This document shows positions 46,800 to 55,458 of a stretch of DNA of 64,000 nucleotides, in pieces. The notes beneath the pieces were generated by a model. The model was not told where the DNA came from. It made no database searches and saw only the letters and a list, made by a program, of their open reading frames with translations. This DNA is from an uncultured Actinomycetes bacterium. Its GTDB lineage: Bacteria > Actinomycetota > Coriobacteriia > Coriobacteriales > Atopobiaceae. The DNA is taken from positions 47,856 through 111,855 of the forward strand of contig OMXZ01000002.1 in NCBI GenBank assembly GCA_900315165.1, read 5' to 3'. Made by a program: the position numbers and the translations under genes. Position 1 is the stretch's first letter. Each line of letters starts with the position of its first letter.

Positions 46800-47981
46800 A
46801 TGAATCGATTGCTGGCGCGGTACACTAATAGCTACCTGAGCTATGTGCTCCTGTACCTCTTCTATAACATCGGCTTCGCGGCCTTTTCGGCCCTTATCTC
46901 GGTCTACCTGATCGACAAGGGCTATGCCGCGAGCCAGGTGTCGCTGGTTGTGTCGGTGGCGGCGCTCGCGGCCATGCTCACTCAGCCGGTCATCGGTAGC
47001 CTGACGGACCGCTTTGGCATGCGCCGGGTCAACCTGATCATGTTCGTCACCGCCTGCGTCGCGGCCTTCGTCTTCATCTTCGCGCGGGCCTTCGCCCTGG
47101 TGCTTTCAATGTACGCGCTCATGTACCTGCTGATCAACGGCGCGAACCCTGTGGTGGAGCGCATGGCGACCAGCTCGCCCTATGGCTACGGCAAGGTCCG
47201 CATGTGGGGCACGCTCGGATTTGCCGCCGGCACCCAGGTGGCAGGGCTGGTCTACGACTATTTCTCGCCCGAGTCGCTCTACGTGCTCTTCATCGGCGCC
47301 ATGGTGGTCTGTATCATCGGCTTTTTGGGCACGCAGCCCCGCATCCCCGAGGCCGAGGTCGCAAACGTTGCGTCCGACGGCGAGCCCGTCTCCATGCGGG
47401 ACCTTGTGACCAATAAGAAGTTTCTCTATTACCTCGTGATCGAGATGCTCCTGTGCGGGGTCACGGGAGGCGCCTATTCCTTCATTCCGTCCTATCTCAC
47501 GAACCTGGGGCTGCCCGCGGCGACCGCCTCGACCATTCTCTCGGTCGCGGTGGTCTGCGAGCTGCCGCTCATCCTCCTGTCCGCCAAGTTCATGGACAAG
47601 GTGCCCAATAAAACGCTCCTTATGTGCTGTTTCGGCATGCTGGTCGTGCAGACGCTTATCTACGGGCTGGCCCTGCCGCTGCCCCTCATCATCGTTGCGA
47701 CTTTCATCGGCAAGCATCCGCCCGCGATGCTCAACATCATGACCAACATGAAGGTCGTCAATACCATCGTGGACCCGCGCCAGCAGATCACGGGCCTCGC
47801 CCTGGCCAAGGCGGCGCAGAACTTGGGCACCATCATCGCCAACAACATCTGCGGCCGCATGATCGATGCCTTCGGCTACCCGCCCATGTTCTGCTTCCTT
47901 TTGGGGATGGCGGCGGCGGGCATGCTTTTGTCCCTGCTTTTCCAAGTGCCCTCGGGCAACGACAAGAAGCTCTTCAGCTAG
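46800..47981 (+). CDS. MFS transporter, probably for oligosaccharides
   Basis: A 393-residue membrane protein with about 12 hydrophobic segments and the MFS signature GSLTDRFGMRRV between segments 2 and 3. Its pattern (YLSYVLLYLFYNIGFAAF, PYGYGKVRMWGTLGFA) fits the MFS_1-like/LacY-type sugar:proton symporters. Beside a cytosolic GH32 hydrolase it probably imports sucrose or a fructo-oligosaccharide. The ATG at 46800 follows GGAAGGGGTGG. Confidence 0.87.
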   Translation: MNRLLARYTNSYLSYVLLYLFYNIGFAAFSALISVYLIDKGYAASQVSLVVSVAALAAMLTQPVIGSLTDRFGMRRVNLIMFVTACVAAFVFIFARAFALVLSMYALMYLLINGANPVVERMATSSPYGYGKVRMWGTLGFAAGTQVAGLVYDYFSPESLYVLFIGAMVVCIIGFLGTQPRIPEAEVANVASDGEPVSMRDLVTNKKFLYYLVIEMLLCGVTGGAYSFIPSYLTNLGLPAATASTILSVAVVCELPLILLSAKFMDKVPNKTLLMCCFGMLVVQTLIYGLALPLPLIIVATFIGKHPPAMLNIMTNMKVVNTIVDPRQQITGLALAKAAQNLGTIIANNICGRMIDAFGYPPMFCFLLGMAAAGMLLSLLFQVPSGNDKKLFS

Positions 47982-47989
47982 GAGACCCC

Positions 47990-48673
47990 ATGCAGCTGCA
48001 ACTGACCTTCGACCACGGCAAGCGTTTCGAGCTCATCGACGCCATCGACCGCTATGGTGACTCCGTCGATATCGTCGAGATCGGCTACCCGGAACTTGTG
48101 ACCTTCGGTCTCGACCTCGTGAGCGAGGTCCACGAGCGTCATCCCGACCTTAAGCTGTGCGTGGACGCCAAGGTCTTCCACGGCGGCACGGGCATCACGC
48201 GACGCTGCTTTCAGGCGGGGGCCCATATCGTGACGGTGCTCGCTGCGGCGCCCGACCCTGTGATCTCCCAGATGGTCCGCCATGCGCACGACTACGGCGG
48301 CAAGATCATGTGCGACATGGATGGCTATAAGCGTCCCGGTGGCCGTACGGCGGAGGTGGACGGCCTAGGTGTGGACTATGTGAGCATCGCCTCAGGCTAT
48401 CTGATGGAGCACGAGTACGACCTGCACAAGCCGCAGCGCCGCTCGCTCTTCCAGCTGCAGCCGCTCGACCTGGCCGGCGCCGTCAAGCGCAACCTGATCC
48501 ACGCAGGCCTGGCTATCGGCACGGGCATCAACGAGTCCAACATTCGTGAGGTGATGGAGCTCGATCCCGCCATCGTGATGGTGGGCCGTGGCATCCTCGC
48601 CGCCGACGATCCCGTGGCCGCCGCGTGCCGCCTCAAGGAGCTGGCTGGAGAGGCTAGTCCTCCGGGACGATGA
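47990..48673 (+). CDS. 3-hexulose-6-phosphate synthase-like protein with altered active site
   Basis: A 227-residue TIM-barrel protein of the orotidine-phosphate decarboxylase superfamily. VDIVEIGYPE, GADIVTVLAAA-like (GAHIVTVLAAAPDP), MCDMDGYKRPGGR and AIGTGINESNIREV match hexulose-6-phosphate synthase order. The catalytic DxKxxD motif instead reads D59-A-K-V-F-H64, with histidine for the last aspartate. It starts eight bases after the MFS gene and may be part of the sugar operon. It could have another lyase or aldolase substrate. Its 3' end overlaps the convergent phosphatase by 20 bases. Confidence 0.75.
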   Translation: MQLQLTFDHGKRFELIDAIDRYGDSVDIVEIGYPELVTFGLDLVSEVHERHPDLKLCVDAKVFHGGTGITRRCFQAGAHIVTVLAAAPDPVISQMVRHAHDYGGKIMCDMDGYKRPGGRTAEVDGLGVDYVSIASGYLMEHEYDLHKPQRRSLFQLQPLDLAGAVKRNLIHAGLAIGTGINESNIREVMELDPAIVMVGRGILAADDPVAAACRLKELAGEASPPGR

Positions 48674-49949
48674 TCTCCTTGCAGATGAAGGTGCCATCTG
48701 CGTATTCGTAGTGGTAAATGATGCAGTTGGCACCGCTCTTGAGCTCCGCCTCGCGCACCACCTCTGGCCGGTAGAAGAATGACGTGGCGCTGCCGCGCGA
48801 GCCGACCACGAGCGCCTCATGGATATCCGGGCGGTCCGCGATCGCCTTGAGCGTGCGGTACATGCGGTCCGCGATATCCGCCCGCGCCTCGCCGCCGTAG
48901 GGGACGTAGTAGGTGTCGGCCTCGGGGTCGAGCATGCTGGGTTGCAGACACTGGTCCTTACCCTCGAAGGAGCCGAAACCCGCCTCGCGCAGGCCTTTGA
49001 GCCGCAGGTAGGGGAGGGCGTCTTTCCCGATTTCGGAAAGAAGGATCTCGAGCGTGGTCGAGGCGCGGAAGGACGTGGAGCAGAAGGCGTGGTCGGGATT
49101 GATGCCGAGTGCCGCGAGGGTGCAGCCGCAAACGTGGGCCTGGACGATGCCGCGCTCGGTGAGGGGCGAGTCGCACCAGCCCTGGACCTTGTTCTGAGCG
49201 TTGAAGAGCGTCTCGGCATGGCGGACCAGCCAGGTGGTCTTGGGGGCTGCAGGGTCGACGGCGGGGCCGTCGGGCGTGTCGAGAGCCGCATCGCCCGCAC
49301 CATGCATGAGAGAGAAATCGATTGCGGTCGCGTCGGGCACACTATCGGCCGGGACGTCGGGCTCGAAGAGGTCGACGCAGGAGAAGTGCCCCGTCTCCTC
49401 GTCGAACTCCACGGTGAAGATACTGCAATTCTTGATACCGGGATGATACTTGACGGGACTCCACTCGGCGATGGCGCGACAGAAGTTGGCGACGGCGGCG
49501 CCATGGGACACGGCGAGGGCGACCTGCACATCGGGGCGTCGCATGAGCTCCGTCAGGGTTGCCACCATGCGGTCGGCCACGTCCTGTTGCGCGTCACCGC
49601 CGAACTGGACGAACTTGTCCCCAAAGGGGAGCGAGGGGTTGAGGTAGGAGTCCTTGCCCTCGTAGGAGCCGAAGCTGAACTCGCGCAAGCCCCAGACGCG
49701 CTCATAGGGGAGGGGCGTGCCGTCCGCGGTCAGACATGAGGTGACGGTCTCGGCGGTGTCGCAGGTTCGCTCGTAGGGCGAGCAGAAGACGTGGTCGGGT
49801 GCCGCTCCGATCTGGGCCAGATGGTTGCCGGCGGCACGGGCCTGCGCCACGCCCAGGCGGGTGAGCGGCGCATCGGAGGCACCCTGGTCGACCTTCTGCA
49901 CGTTGAAGAGGGTCTGGCCGTGCCGCATCAGGTACAGGGTCTTCTTCAC
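48654..49949 (-). CDS. Double histidine phosphatase (phosphoglycerate mutase family)
   Basis: A 431-residue protein made of two copies of the histidine-phosphatase fold. Domain 1 (residues 1-210) has the full set: MRHGQT with H10 and SHGAAV with H149. Domain 2 (237-431) has VRHAET with H244, but the second histidine position reads GSRGSAT with Arg385, so it is probably inactive or regulatory. Each domain has the CSxxxR pattern in some form (CSPYERT, CSTSFRA). The substrate is unknown; broad sugar-phosphate phosphatases are common here. Confidence 0.87.
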   Translation of the reverse strand: MKKTLYLMRHGQTLFNVQKVDQGASDAPLTRLGVAQARAAGNHLAQIGAAPDHVFCSPYERTCDTAETVTSCLTADGTPLPYERVWGLREFSFGSYEGKDSYLNPSLPFGDKFVQFGGDAQQDVADRMVATLTELMRRPDVQVALAVSHGAAVANFCRAIAEWSPVKYHPGIKNCSIFTVEFDEETGHFSCVDLFEPDVPADSVPDATAIDFSLMHGAGDAALDTPDGPAVDPAAPKTTWLVRHAETLFNAQNKVQGWCDSPLTERGIVQAHVCGCTLAALGINPDHAFCSTSFRASTTLEILLSEIGKDALPYLRLKGLREAGFGSFEGKDQCLQPSMLDPEADTYYVPYGGEARADIADRMYRTLKAIADRPDIHEALVVGSRGSATSFFYRPEVVREAELKSGANCIIYHYEYADGTFICKEIIVPED

Positions 49950-50036
49950 GGGAGCCTCCTGATCGTGTCCGCCGTGTCGGCTACGATTATAGGTGGCGCG
50001 GGGGCTTAACTCATTTGTCTTGGCTCTCGATACTGT

Positions 50037-50092
50037 CTAGACAATATTTTCTAGACAATAAATTCTAGAAAATATATTCTAGAAACAGAATT
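50037..50092 (+). repeat. AT-rich 14-base tandem repeat
   Basis: Four exact-length units start at 50037, 50051, 50065 and 50079: CTAGACAATATTTT, CTAGACAATAAATT, CTAGAAAATATATT and CTAGAAACAGAATT. A fifth begins as CTATAGGAGG, which contains the ribosome-binding site. The block is very AT-rich in a GC-rich chromosome and also contains the four-base palindrome CTAG in every unit, so it may be an operator array or a slippage-prone leader for the ATPase gene. Confidence 0.9.
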
Positions 50093-50107
50093 CTATAGGA
50101 GGTCTCA

Positions 50108-50236
50108 ATGGACCCTGGGACGAAGCGGAGGCCGACATGGGATTTATCGCACGGGAAAAGGACCTTGCTTTTTTCGAGCGCTGTTACAAGAACCGAAAAG
50201 CGCAGCTGGTGGTCCTGTATGGACGCAGACGTGTAG
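50108..50236 (+). CDS. Possible 42-codon leader reading frame
   Basis: ATG at 50108 follows an ideal AGGAGG five bases away and opens 42 codons ending at TAG 50234-50236. It overlaps the first 100 bases of the ATPase gene in a different frame. No known motif is present. It may regulate translation of the ATPase, or it may simply be chance with the ribosome-binding site serving neither start well. Confidence 0.3.
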   Translation: MDPGTKRRPTWDLSHGKRTLLFSSAVTRTEKRSWWSCMDADV

Positions 50237-51531
50237 GCAAGACGTCGTGTCTGCGGGAGTTCGCAAAGGACAAACCTCACGTGTGGTACTCCTGCACCAA
50301 GGACACGGACGCCATTCAGGTGCGTAGACTCGCCCAGAGGATTTCCGCCCGGCTGCCGGAGACCGTGCGCACACTGGGGGGCATCGATAGCTGGGAGAGG
50401 GCGCTCAGGTCCATTCCGCAGCTCGACATGCCTGGCCGCAAGCTGGTAATCCTTGATGAGTTCCCTTATGCGGTCGCCAGCAACAAGGCGCTGCCGTCGA
50501 TTATGCAGAATGTCTGGGACGAACTGCTGTCGCATGAGGATGTCATGATCGTGCTCAGCGGCAGCTCAATCGGTTTTATGGAAGACAATTTGCTGGGAGA
50601 GGGCAATCCTCTCTATGGCCGTGCGACGGGCATTTGGAAAATGGAGCCACTCAGCTATTCGGATGCCGTCAAGTTCTTCCCAAGCTACACGCCGCAACAA
50701 AAGCTCGAGGCATATGGGATTCTTGGCGGCATTCCCTATTACCTCGAACAGTTTGACCCCGACGAGGATGTTCGTACCAATGTGTGCGACTATGTCCTCG
50801 CGCGAGGCTGTCCGCTTTACACCGAGGTGAATTTCCTCTTGCGAGAGGAACTTCAGGAACCGTCGACATACAACGCAGTCCTTGATGCGGTGGCGGCCGG
50901 AGAGACCCAGCTGGGCAAGATTGCACAAAAGGGCATGCTGGACACTTCCTCTGCTAACACCTATCTGCGCAGATTGGAAAGCCTGCGCATCCTCGAGCGA
51001 GAATTCAGCGTACAGATGGGGGCTCAGGAACGTACCAAGAAGGGTCGCGGGCTCTGGCGCGTGAACGACAACTACGTGCGCTTCTGGTATGCGGCCGTTG
51101 CCCCGTATGTGTCCGAGCTCGATCAAGGTGACGTAGAAGGCGTGTGGGAGCATGTCATAGCACCGAATATCAACGACCTGCTCTCCCGTCCGTTTGAGGA
51201 CGTGTGCCGCCAGTGGGTGCGTCGTCGCAACATCGAGGGCGACCTTCCCTTCAGGTATCGCGTCCTGGGCAGATGGTGGCAGGATGCGAACGAGATAGAC
51301 ATCGTCGCTTTGGGAGATAGGGCCACTCATCTCCTAGGTGAATGCAAGTTTTGGAAGGAGCCCGTGGACGCATCTGTCCTCAGCGAGCTTGAGGATAAGC
51401 AGGAAAGCTTCTTCCGCGAGGGTGATGGGTACCTATATCTGTTCGCCAAGAACGGTTTTATCGACGGCGGTGCCTTTGCTGACGGCAATCCGAAAATTCA
51501 TCTGGTGGAGGCGGAGCGACTCGAGGAGTAG
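50137..51531 (+). CDS. AAA ATPase with DUF234 nuclease-like C-terminus
   Basis: A 464-residue protein of the archaeal-type ATPase family (PF01637 plus DUF234). Walker A is GRRRVGKT (residues 29-36), Walker B is LVILDEFPY (103-111), and the sensor-like VLSGSS follows. A winged-helix-like middle leads to a C-terminal part with Asp388 (NEIDIV) and Glu402-x-Lys404 (GECKFW), a PD-(D/E)xK nuclease pattern. Base use is less GC-rich than the neighbours, so it was probably acquired. Function is unknown; some family members are thought to act in DNA conflicts. The ATG at 50137 is preceded by CGGAGG. Confidence 0.85.
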   Translation: MGFIAREKDLAFFERCYKNRKAQLVVLYGRRRVGKTSCLREFAKDKPHVWYSCTKDTDAIQVRRLAQRISARLPETVRTLGGIDSWERALRSIPQLDMPGRKLVILDEFPYAVASNKALPSIMQNVWDELLSHEDVMIVLSGSSIGFMEDNLLGEGNPLYGRATGIWKMEPLSYSDAVKFFPSYTPQQKLEAYGILGGIPYYLEQFDPDEDVRTNVCDYVLARGCPLYTEVNFLLREELQEPSTYNAVLDAVAAGETQLGKIAQKGMLDTSSANTYLRRLESLRILEREFSVQMGAQERTKKGRGLWRVNDNYVRFWYAAVAPYVSELDQGDVEGVWEHVIAPNINDLLSRPFEDVCRQWVRRRNIEGDLPFRYRVLGRWWQDANEIDIVALGDRATHLLGECKFWKEPVDASVLSELEDKQESFFREGDGYLYLFAKNGFIDGGAFADGNPKIHLVEAERLEE

Positions 51532-51544
51532 GGGGTGATGCTCC

Positions 51545-54286
51545 GTGCTTCGGACCTACACGGTATCGGTGAGGAAGCTTGTCGAGTTCCTGCTGCGCTC
51601 GGGCGATATCGCGCCGGCGACCTCCGCCGCGGCTCAGCTCGAGGCCATGCAGGCGGGTAGCGATGTGCATCGGCGCCTGCAAGCCATGGCCGGTTCGTCC
51701 TATCAGGCCGAGGTCACGCTTGCCCATACCTTCTACTTTCCCTCCGGCGACTTCGTTTCCGAGGCGCTTCGGCTGGACATCGCGCCGGAGACGGTGGAGC
51801 AGACGGACCCGCACGGCTTCTACATCACGGTCGAGGGCCGTGCCGATGGCGTGGTCGAGCAGGCGTCGGGCGTCATGATCGACGAGATCAAGGGCACCTA
51901 TGCGGATGTGGGCGAGATCACGGCACCGCTTGCGCTCCACGACGCACAGGCCCGCTGCTATGCCTACCTCTATCTGCGCAGCATGCAGGGACGGCAGGGC
52001 CCCGGCGCTGATTGCGGTTCCGTCCGCGGTAACAGCTCTGCCCGCGGGCTCAGCTCCGCGAGCGGTACCAGCTCCGCACCTGCCTTTGTCTACCGCAATC
52101 TTCCCATCGCGGTGCGCCTGACCTACGTGGGTTTGGAGACAGGGGAGGTTCGGCGCCTGATGGCGACCTATTGGTATCAGGAGCTGGAGGATTGGTTCTT
52201 CGACCTGCTCCGCCGCTACCACCGATGGATTGCATGGCAGGCGCGCCATGTCGCGCGGCGGGTTGAGCGGCTGCGCAAGCTTGAGTTTCCGTACGCCTAC
52301 CGACAGGGCCAGCGCGAACTGGTCGAGGAGGTCGGAAGGTCGATTGCGCGGGGCGGCACCCTCTACCTCCAGGCGCCGACGGGATCGGGTAAAACGGTCG
52401 GTACCGTCTATCCCGCGCTGGCGGCACTGGGCCATGGGGAGGGTGACCGTGTCGTCTACCTGACGGCCAAGACCATGGCGCGACAAGCGGTGCTTTCGTG
52501 CCTCGACCTGCTCGAACGGCAGAGTGCCGGCGTGCTTGCGGTGCAGCTTACGGCAAAGGACAAGATCTGTCCGCTCAAGACCGGCCGCAGCGGCGCGAGC
52601 GTGCGAAGTGCGGGGCAGACCACGCCTTGCAACCCCGTTGAGTGCCCCTATGCGCGCGGCCACTTCGATCACATCAACGATGCCGCCTTTGACGTGCTGA
52701 CCCGTGCGCGGGATGGGCTGGCCGTCGATCGCGTGGCCGTGCTTGCCGTGGCCGAGCGGTATCGCGTCTGCCCCTACGACCTGCAGCTCGAAGTAGGAGA
52801 CTGGGCCGATGTGATCGTGGGCGACTACAACTACGTCTTCAGCCCATCGGCCTCGCTGCGCTGCCTGGGGGAGGAGTCGGAGCGGGCGATTCTCTTGGTC
52901 GACGAGGCGCACAACCTCGTCGACCGGGCGCGGGAAAACTACAGCGCGGACCTGACGGGAGGGGAGTTCCGCAGAGTCATCGACGTGCTTTCTGGCGGCT
53001 CGCACACCCAGTCGCTTGCGTATGCCCAGCCGATTGATGCTCACGCTCAACCCAAGACGCTCGCCTCTCTTCTCGCCAAAGCTGCGGCGTGGTTTGGAGG
53101 GCGGCAGGCCCGTCTATCCGATGGCGGGCAGGGCGCACACAAGGCCTACCGGGTACAGAAGGGCTTTGGCAATCTTCCCGCTCTGCTGGAGGAGCTGGTG
53201 CCGGCGCTGCAGTCCCATCTCGATCAAGTGCCTGCTGAGGAACAGGTTGCCGACCCCTATATCCTGACGCGAAATCTCACGATGCGAATCTTGGCTTTCC
53301 AGGGTGCGCTCGGACGAGCGACGGATACGGACGGCTACATCCTCTATGAGGAAGCGCTCCCAGGGGGCGATACGCGCGCGAAGGTCTTCTGCGCCGACCC
53401 GAGCGGAGAGGTCGGCGATCGGCTCGGATCGGTGCGCGCCGCCGTGCTCTTCTCGGCCACGCTGCTTCCGCTCGACTACTACCGCAAGCTGCTCGGCGCT
53501 GGCTCGGATGACCGGGCTGCGATTGCCGAGTCCTGCTTTGATCCATCGTATCGTCTCGTGCTGATCGGTAACGACGTCGCCATGCGCTATAGCAAACGTG
53601 ACCGGGGCCAATATGTGCGCGTCGCTCGCTACATCCAGTCGGCAGTAACGACGAAAAAGGGCAACTACCTCGTCTTTCTTCCCTCATACCGCGTGTTGGA
53701 GGAGGTGGCGGCGGCACTCGACGGGCTTCTGCCTGCGGACGTGCGGGTCGTGAAACAGGGCGGCCGCATGAGCGAGGCCGCGCGCGAGAAGTTCCTCTCG
53801 GCATTCCGCGGGCGGCAGACCGATGCGGCTGAGGCTGCACGCAGCTTGCCTGCGGCGCGCAGGGGTACGCCCGAAGACGACGCTCCTGGTGGCGCGGGAG
53901 TGCTCGGCCTCTGCGTGCTCGGCGGCTATTTCGCCGAGAGCATCGACCTGCGCGGCGACGCGCTTATCGGCGTGATCGTGGTGGGGGTGGGGCTGCCCGG
54001 CATCAGCGCAGAGCGCGACCTGGTGCGCGAGCAATTCGAGGGGGAGGGCGAGGATGGCTTCGCCTATGCCTACACCTACCCCGGCATGACCAAGGTCCTG
54101 CAGGCGGCGGGCCGCCTGATCCGCACGGAGCACGACCGCGGCGTCGTGCTCCTGCTCGATGAGCGCTTCGACTCTCCTACGTATCGCGCGCTTTTCCCGC
54201 AAGAGTGGGGGAGTCCGCAGGACTGCATGGTCAACACCGTCGGCTCACACATTGCGAGTTTCTGGCACGGTCTTCCCGGCAGCTAG
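51545..54286 (+). CDS. RecB-like nuclease fused to DinG/XPD-type DNA helicase
   Basis: A 913-residue protein starting 13 bases after the ATPase gene. The N-terminal 230 residues form a PD-(D/E)xK nuclease of the RecB/Cas4 type: GRADGV (about 99-103), the DEIKGTY ExK motif (about 112-117) and a Q-rich helix (HDAQARCYAYL). Then comes an iron-sulfur helicase: Walker A QAPTGSGKT (276-284), four cysteines likely binding 4Fe-4S (about 342, 362, 367, 409), DEAH (LLVDEAHN, about 453), and the C-terminal helicase motifs QAAGRLIR. It probably unwinds and cuts damaged or foreign DNA. The GTG start follows GGGGTGAT. Confidence 0.88.
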   Translation: MLRTYTVSVRKLVEFLLRSGDIAPATSAAAQLEAMQAGSDVHRRLQAMAGSSYQAEVTLAHTFYFPSGDFVSEALRLDIAPETVEQTDPHGFYITVEGRADGVVEQASGVMIDEIKGTYADVGEITAPLALHDAQARCYAYLYLRSMQGRQGPGADCGSVRGNSSARGLSSASGTSSAPAFVYRNLPIAVRLTYVGLETGEVRRLMATYWYQELEDWFFDLLRRYHRWIAWQARHVARRVERLRKLEFPYAYRQGQRELVEEVGRSIARGGTLYLQAPTGSGKTVGTVYPALAALGHGEGDRVVYLTAKTMARQAVLSCLDLLERQSAGVLAVQLTAKDKICPLKTGRSGASVRSAGQTTPCNPVECPYARGHFDHINDAAFDVLTRARDGLAVDRVAVLAVAERYRVCPYDLQLEVGDWADVIVGDYNYVFSPSASLRCLGEESERAILLVDEAHNLVDRARENYSADLTGGEFRRVIDVLSGGSHTQSLAYAQPIDAHAQPKTLASLLAKAAAWFGGRQARLSDGGQGAHKAYRVQKGFGNLPALLEELVPALQSHLDQVPAEEQVADPYILTRNLTMRILAFQGALGRATDTDGYILYEEALPGGDTRAKVFCADPSGEVGDRLGSVRAAVLFSATLLPLDYYRKLLGAGSDDRAAIAESCFDPSYRLVLIGNDVAMRYSKRDRGQYVRVARYIQSAVTTKKGNYLVFLPSYRVLEEVAAALDGLLPADVRVVKQGGRMSEAAREKFLSAFRGRQTDAAEAARSLPAARRGTPEDDAPGGAGVLGLCVLGGYFAESIDLRGDALIGVIVVGVGLPGISAERDLVREQFEGEGEDGFAYAYTYPGMTKVLQAAGRLIRTEHDRGVVLLLDERFDSPTYRALFPQEWGSPQDCMVNTVGSHIASFWHGLPGS

Positions 54287-55191
54287 GAGAGATGGCGGCA
54301 GATGAAGCGGTCGACGATAGCGTTGACCTCGTCGGTCCAGAACTCCGCATTGCCGTGGTCCGCGCCGCGCAGCAGGTAGAGCTCTGTCTCCTTACCGCAC
54401 TCACGCAGGCGGCGGTAGAGCGCCACAGAGCAGGTCGTGTTGACGGTGCGGTCCTTAGTGCCGTGGAGGATGAGCACGGGCGGGACGGGTGTAGCCTCAT
54501 CAATATTACACTCGACGGAGAGCAGACGCATCAGGTCGGGACGCTCGCGGAGGTTGGTGCCGCCCATCTCCATGCCTTCGGGGCTGGTCGGCAGGTTGTG
54601 ATCGACAGTGGTGGGATTGGAGTCGTCGGCCATCACGCTCACGGAGCCGTAGTAGTCGATCACGCAGCTGACCTCGGCGGAGATGCCGGGATAGAGGTTT
54701 TCCTCCTCGCCCTGCCAGAAGGAGGCGTAGACCGCCGTGTGGCCGCCTGAGGAATTGCCGGCGAGCACGATGCGACTGGGGTCGATGCCATATTCGGCGG
54801 CGTGGGACCGCAGGAAGCGCACGGCGTTGCGCGCGTCGACGATGGGACAGGGGAAGGTCGCCTCGTCCGAGCCGCGGTACTCGACGAGCGCCGCCACATA
54901 GCCGAGCGCCGCCATGCGCGCGAGCTGGGGAATATCGTGGTAGATGTTCTGCTTGCGCCAGGCCGAGCCCTGCACATACACGAAGCAGGGCAGCGAACGG
55001 GGCGTGGGGTTGTTGCGCGTGCGGGGTTTGAGGATTTGCAGGCGGAGCGTCCGGTCGCCATAGGTGGCGTATGCGACGTCGGGCAGGTAGTCGACCTGCG
55101 GCTCATCGCCGGTGGTATCGAGCCAAACGGCACCTTCCACCTCGTCGGTGAACTCGGGAATCTCCTCATATGACCAGGCTTTGACTTCCAT
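54283..55191 (-). CDS. Alpha/beta hydrolase, esterase/peptidase-like
   Basis: A 302-residue alpha/beta hydrolase of the BD-FAE/carboxylesterase type: VYVQGSAWR (oxyanion-hole block), the nucleophile Ser in GNSSGGH, the Asp in HGTKDRTV and the His in GADHGNAEF, a complete triad. No signal peptide is present. The substrate, perhaps an acetylated sugar or small ester, is unknown. The stop overlaps the helicase stop by 4 bases (CTAG). Confidence 0.86.
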   Translation of the reverse strand: MEVKAWSYEEIPEFTDEVEGAVWLDTTGDEPQVDYLPDVAYATYGDRTLRLQILKPRTRNNPTPRSLPCFVYVQGSAWRKQNIYHDIPQLARMAALGYVAALVEYRGSDEATFPCPIVDARNAVRFLRSHAAEYGIDPSRIVLAGNSSGGHTAVYASFWQGEEENLYPGISAEVSCVIDYYGSVSVMADDSNPTTVDHNLPTSPEGMEMGGTNLRERPDLMRLLSVECNIDEATPVPPVLILHGTKDRTVNTTCSVALYRRLRECGKETELYLLRGADHGNAEFWTDEVNAIVDRFICRHLS

Positions 55192-55413
55192 GGGCCTCCT
55201 TTACGGCGGGACGCGGGTCGTTTCATATCATATCGCGGGGGCGGTCGAGACGGCGGCGCATGAGGCGTCGAACGCTTCTGTGGGCAGCTGTGCGGAGGGC
55301 TAAGCGAGCGGCCTTGGAAACCGATACAGACTGTAATGGGGTGGAAACAGCCACTCGTTTTCGGGGTTGTTGCGAGCGGCCGTGCGTGGGGGGAAGCGGG
55401 ATGTCCGGCGGTA

Positions 55414-55433
55414 TATAGTGTGGGAAATTTCCC
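55414..55433 (+). promoter_or_regulatory. -10 box and palindromic operator before the cupin regulator gene
   Basis: TATAGT (55414-55419) is followed by the perfect 12-base palindrome GGGAAATTTCCC (55422-55433), which would cover the expected transcription start. Its location suits an autoregulatory site of the XRE-cupin protein encoded 25 bases downstream. The rest of the 267-base gap shows nothing else clear. Confidence 0.6.
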
Positions 55434-55458
55434 GTCCGACGTCCCGAGGAGGATCTCC

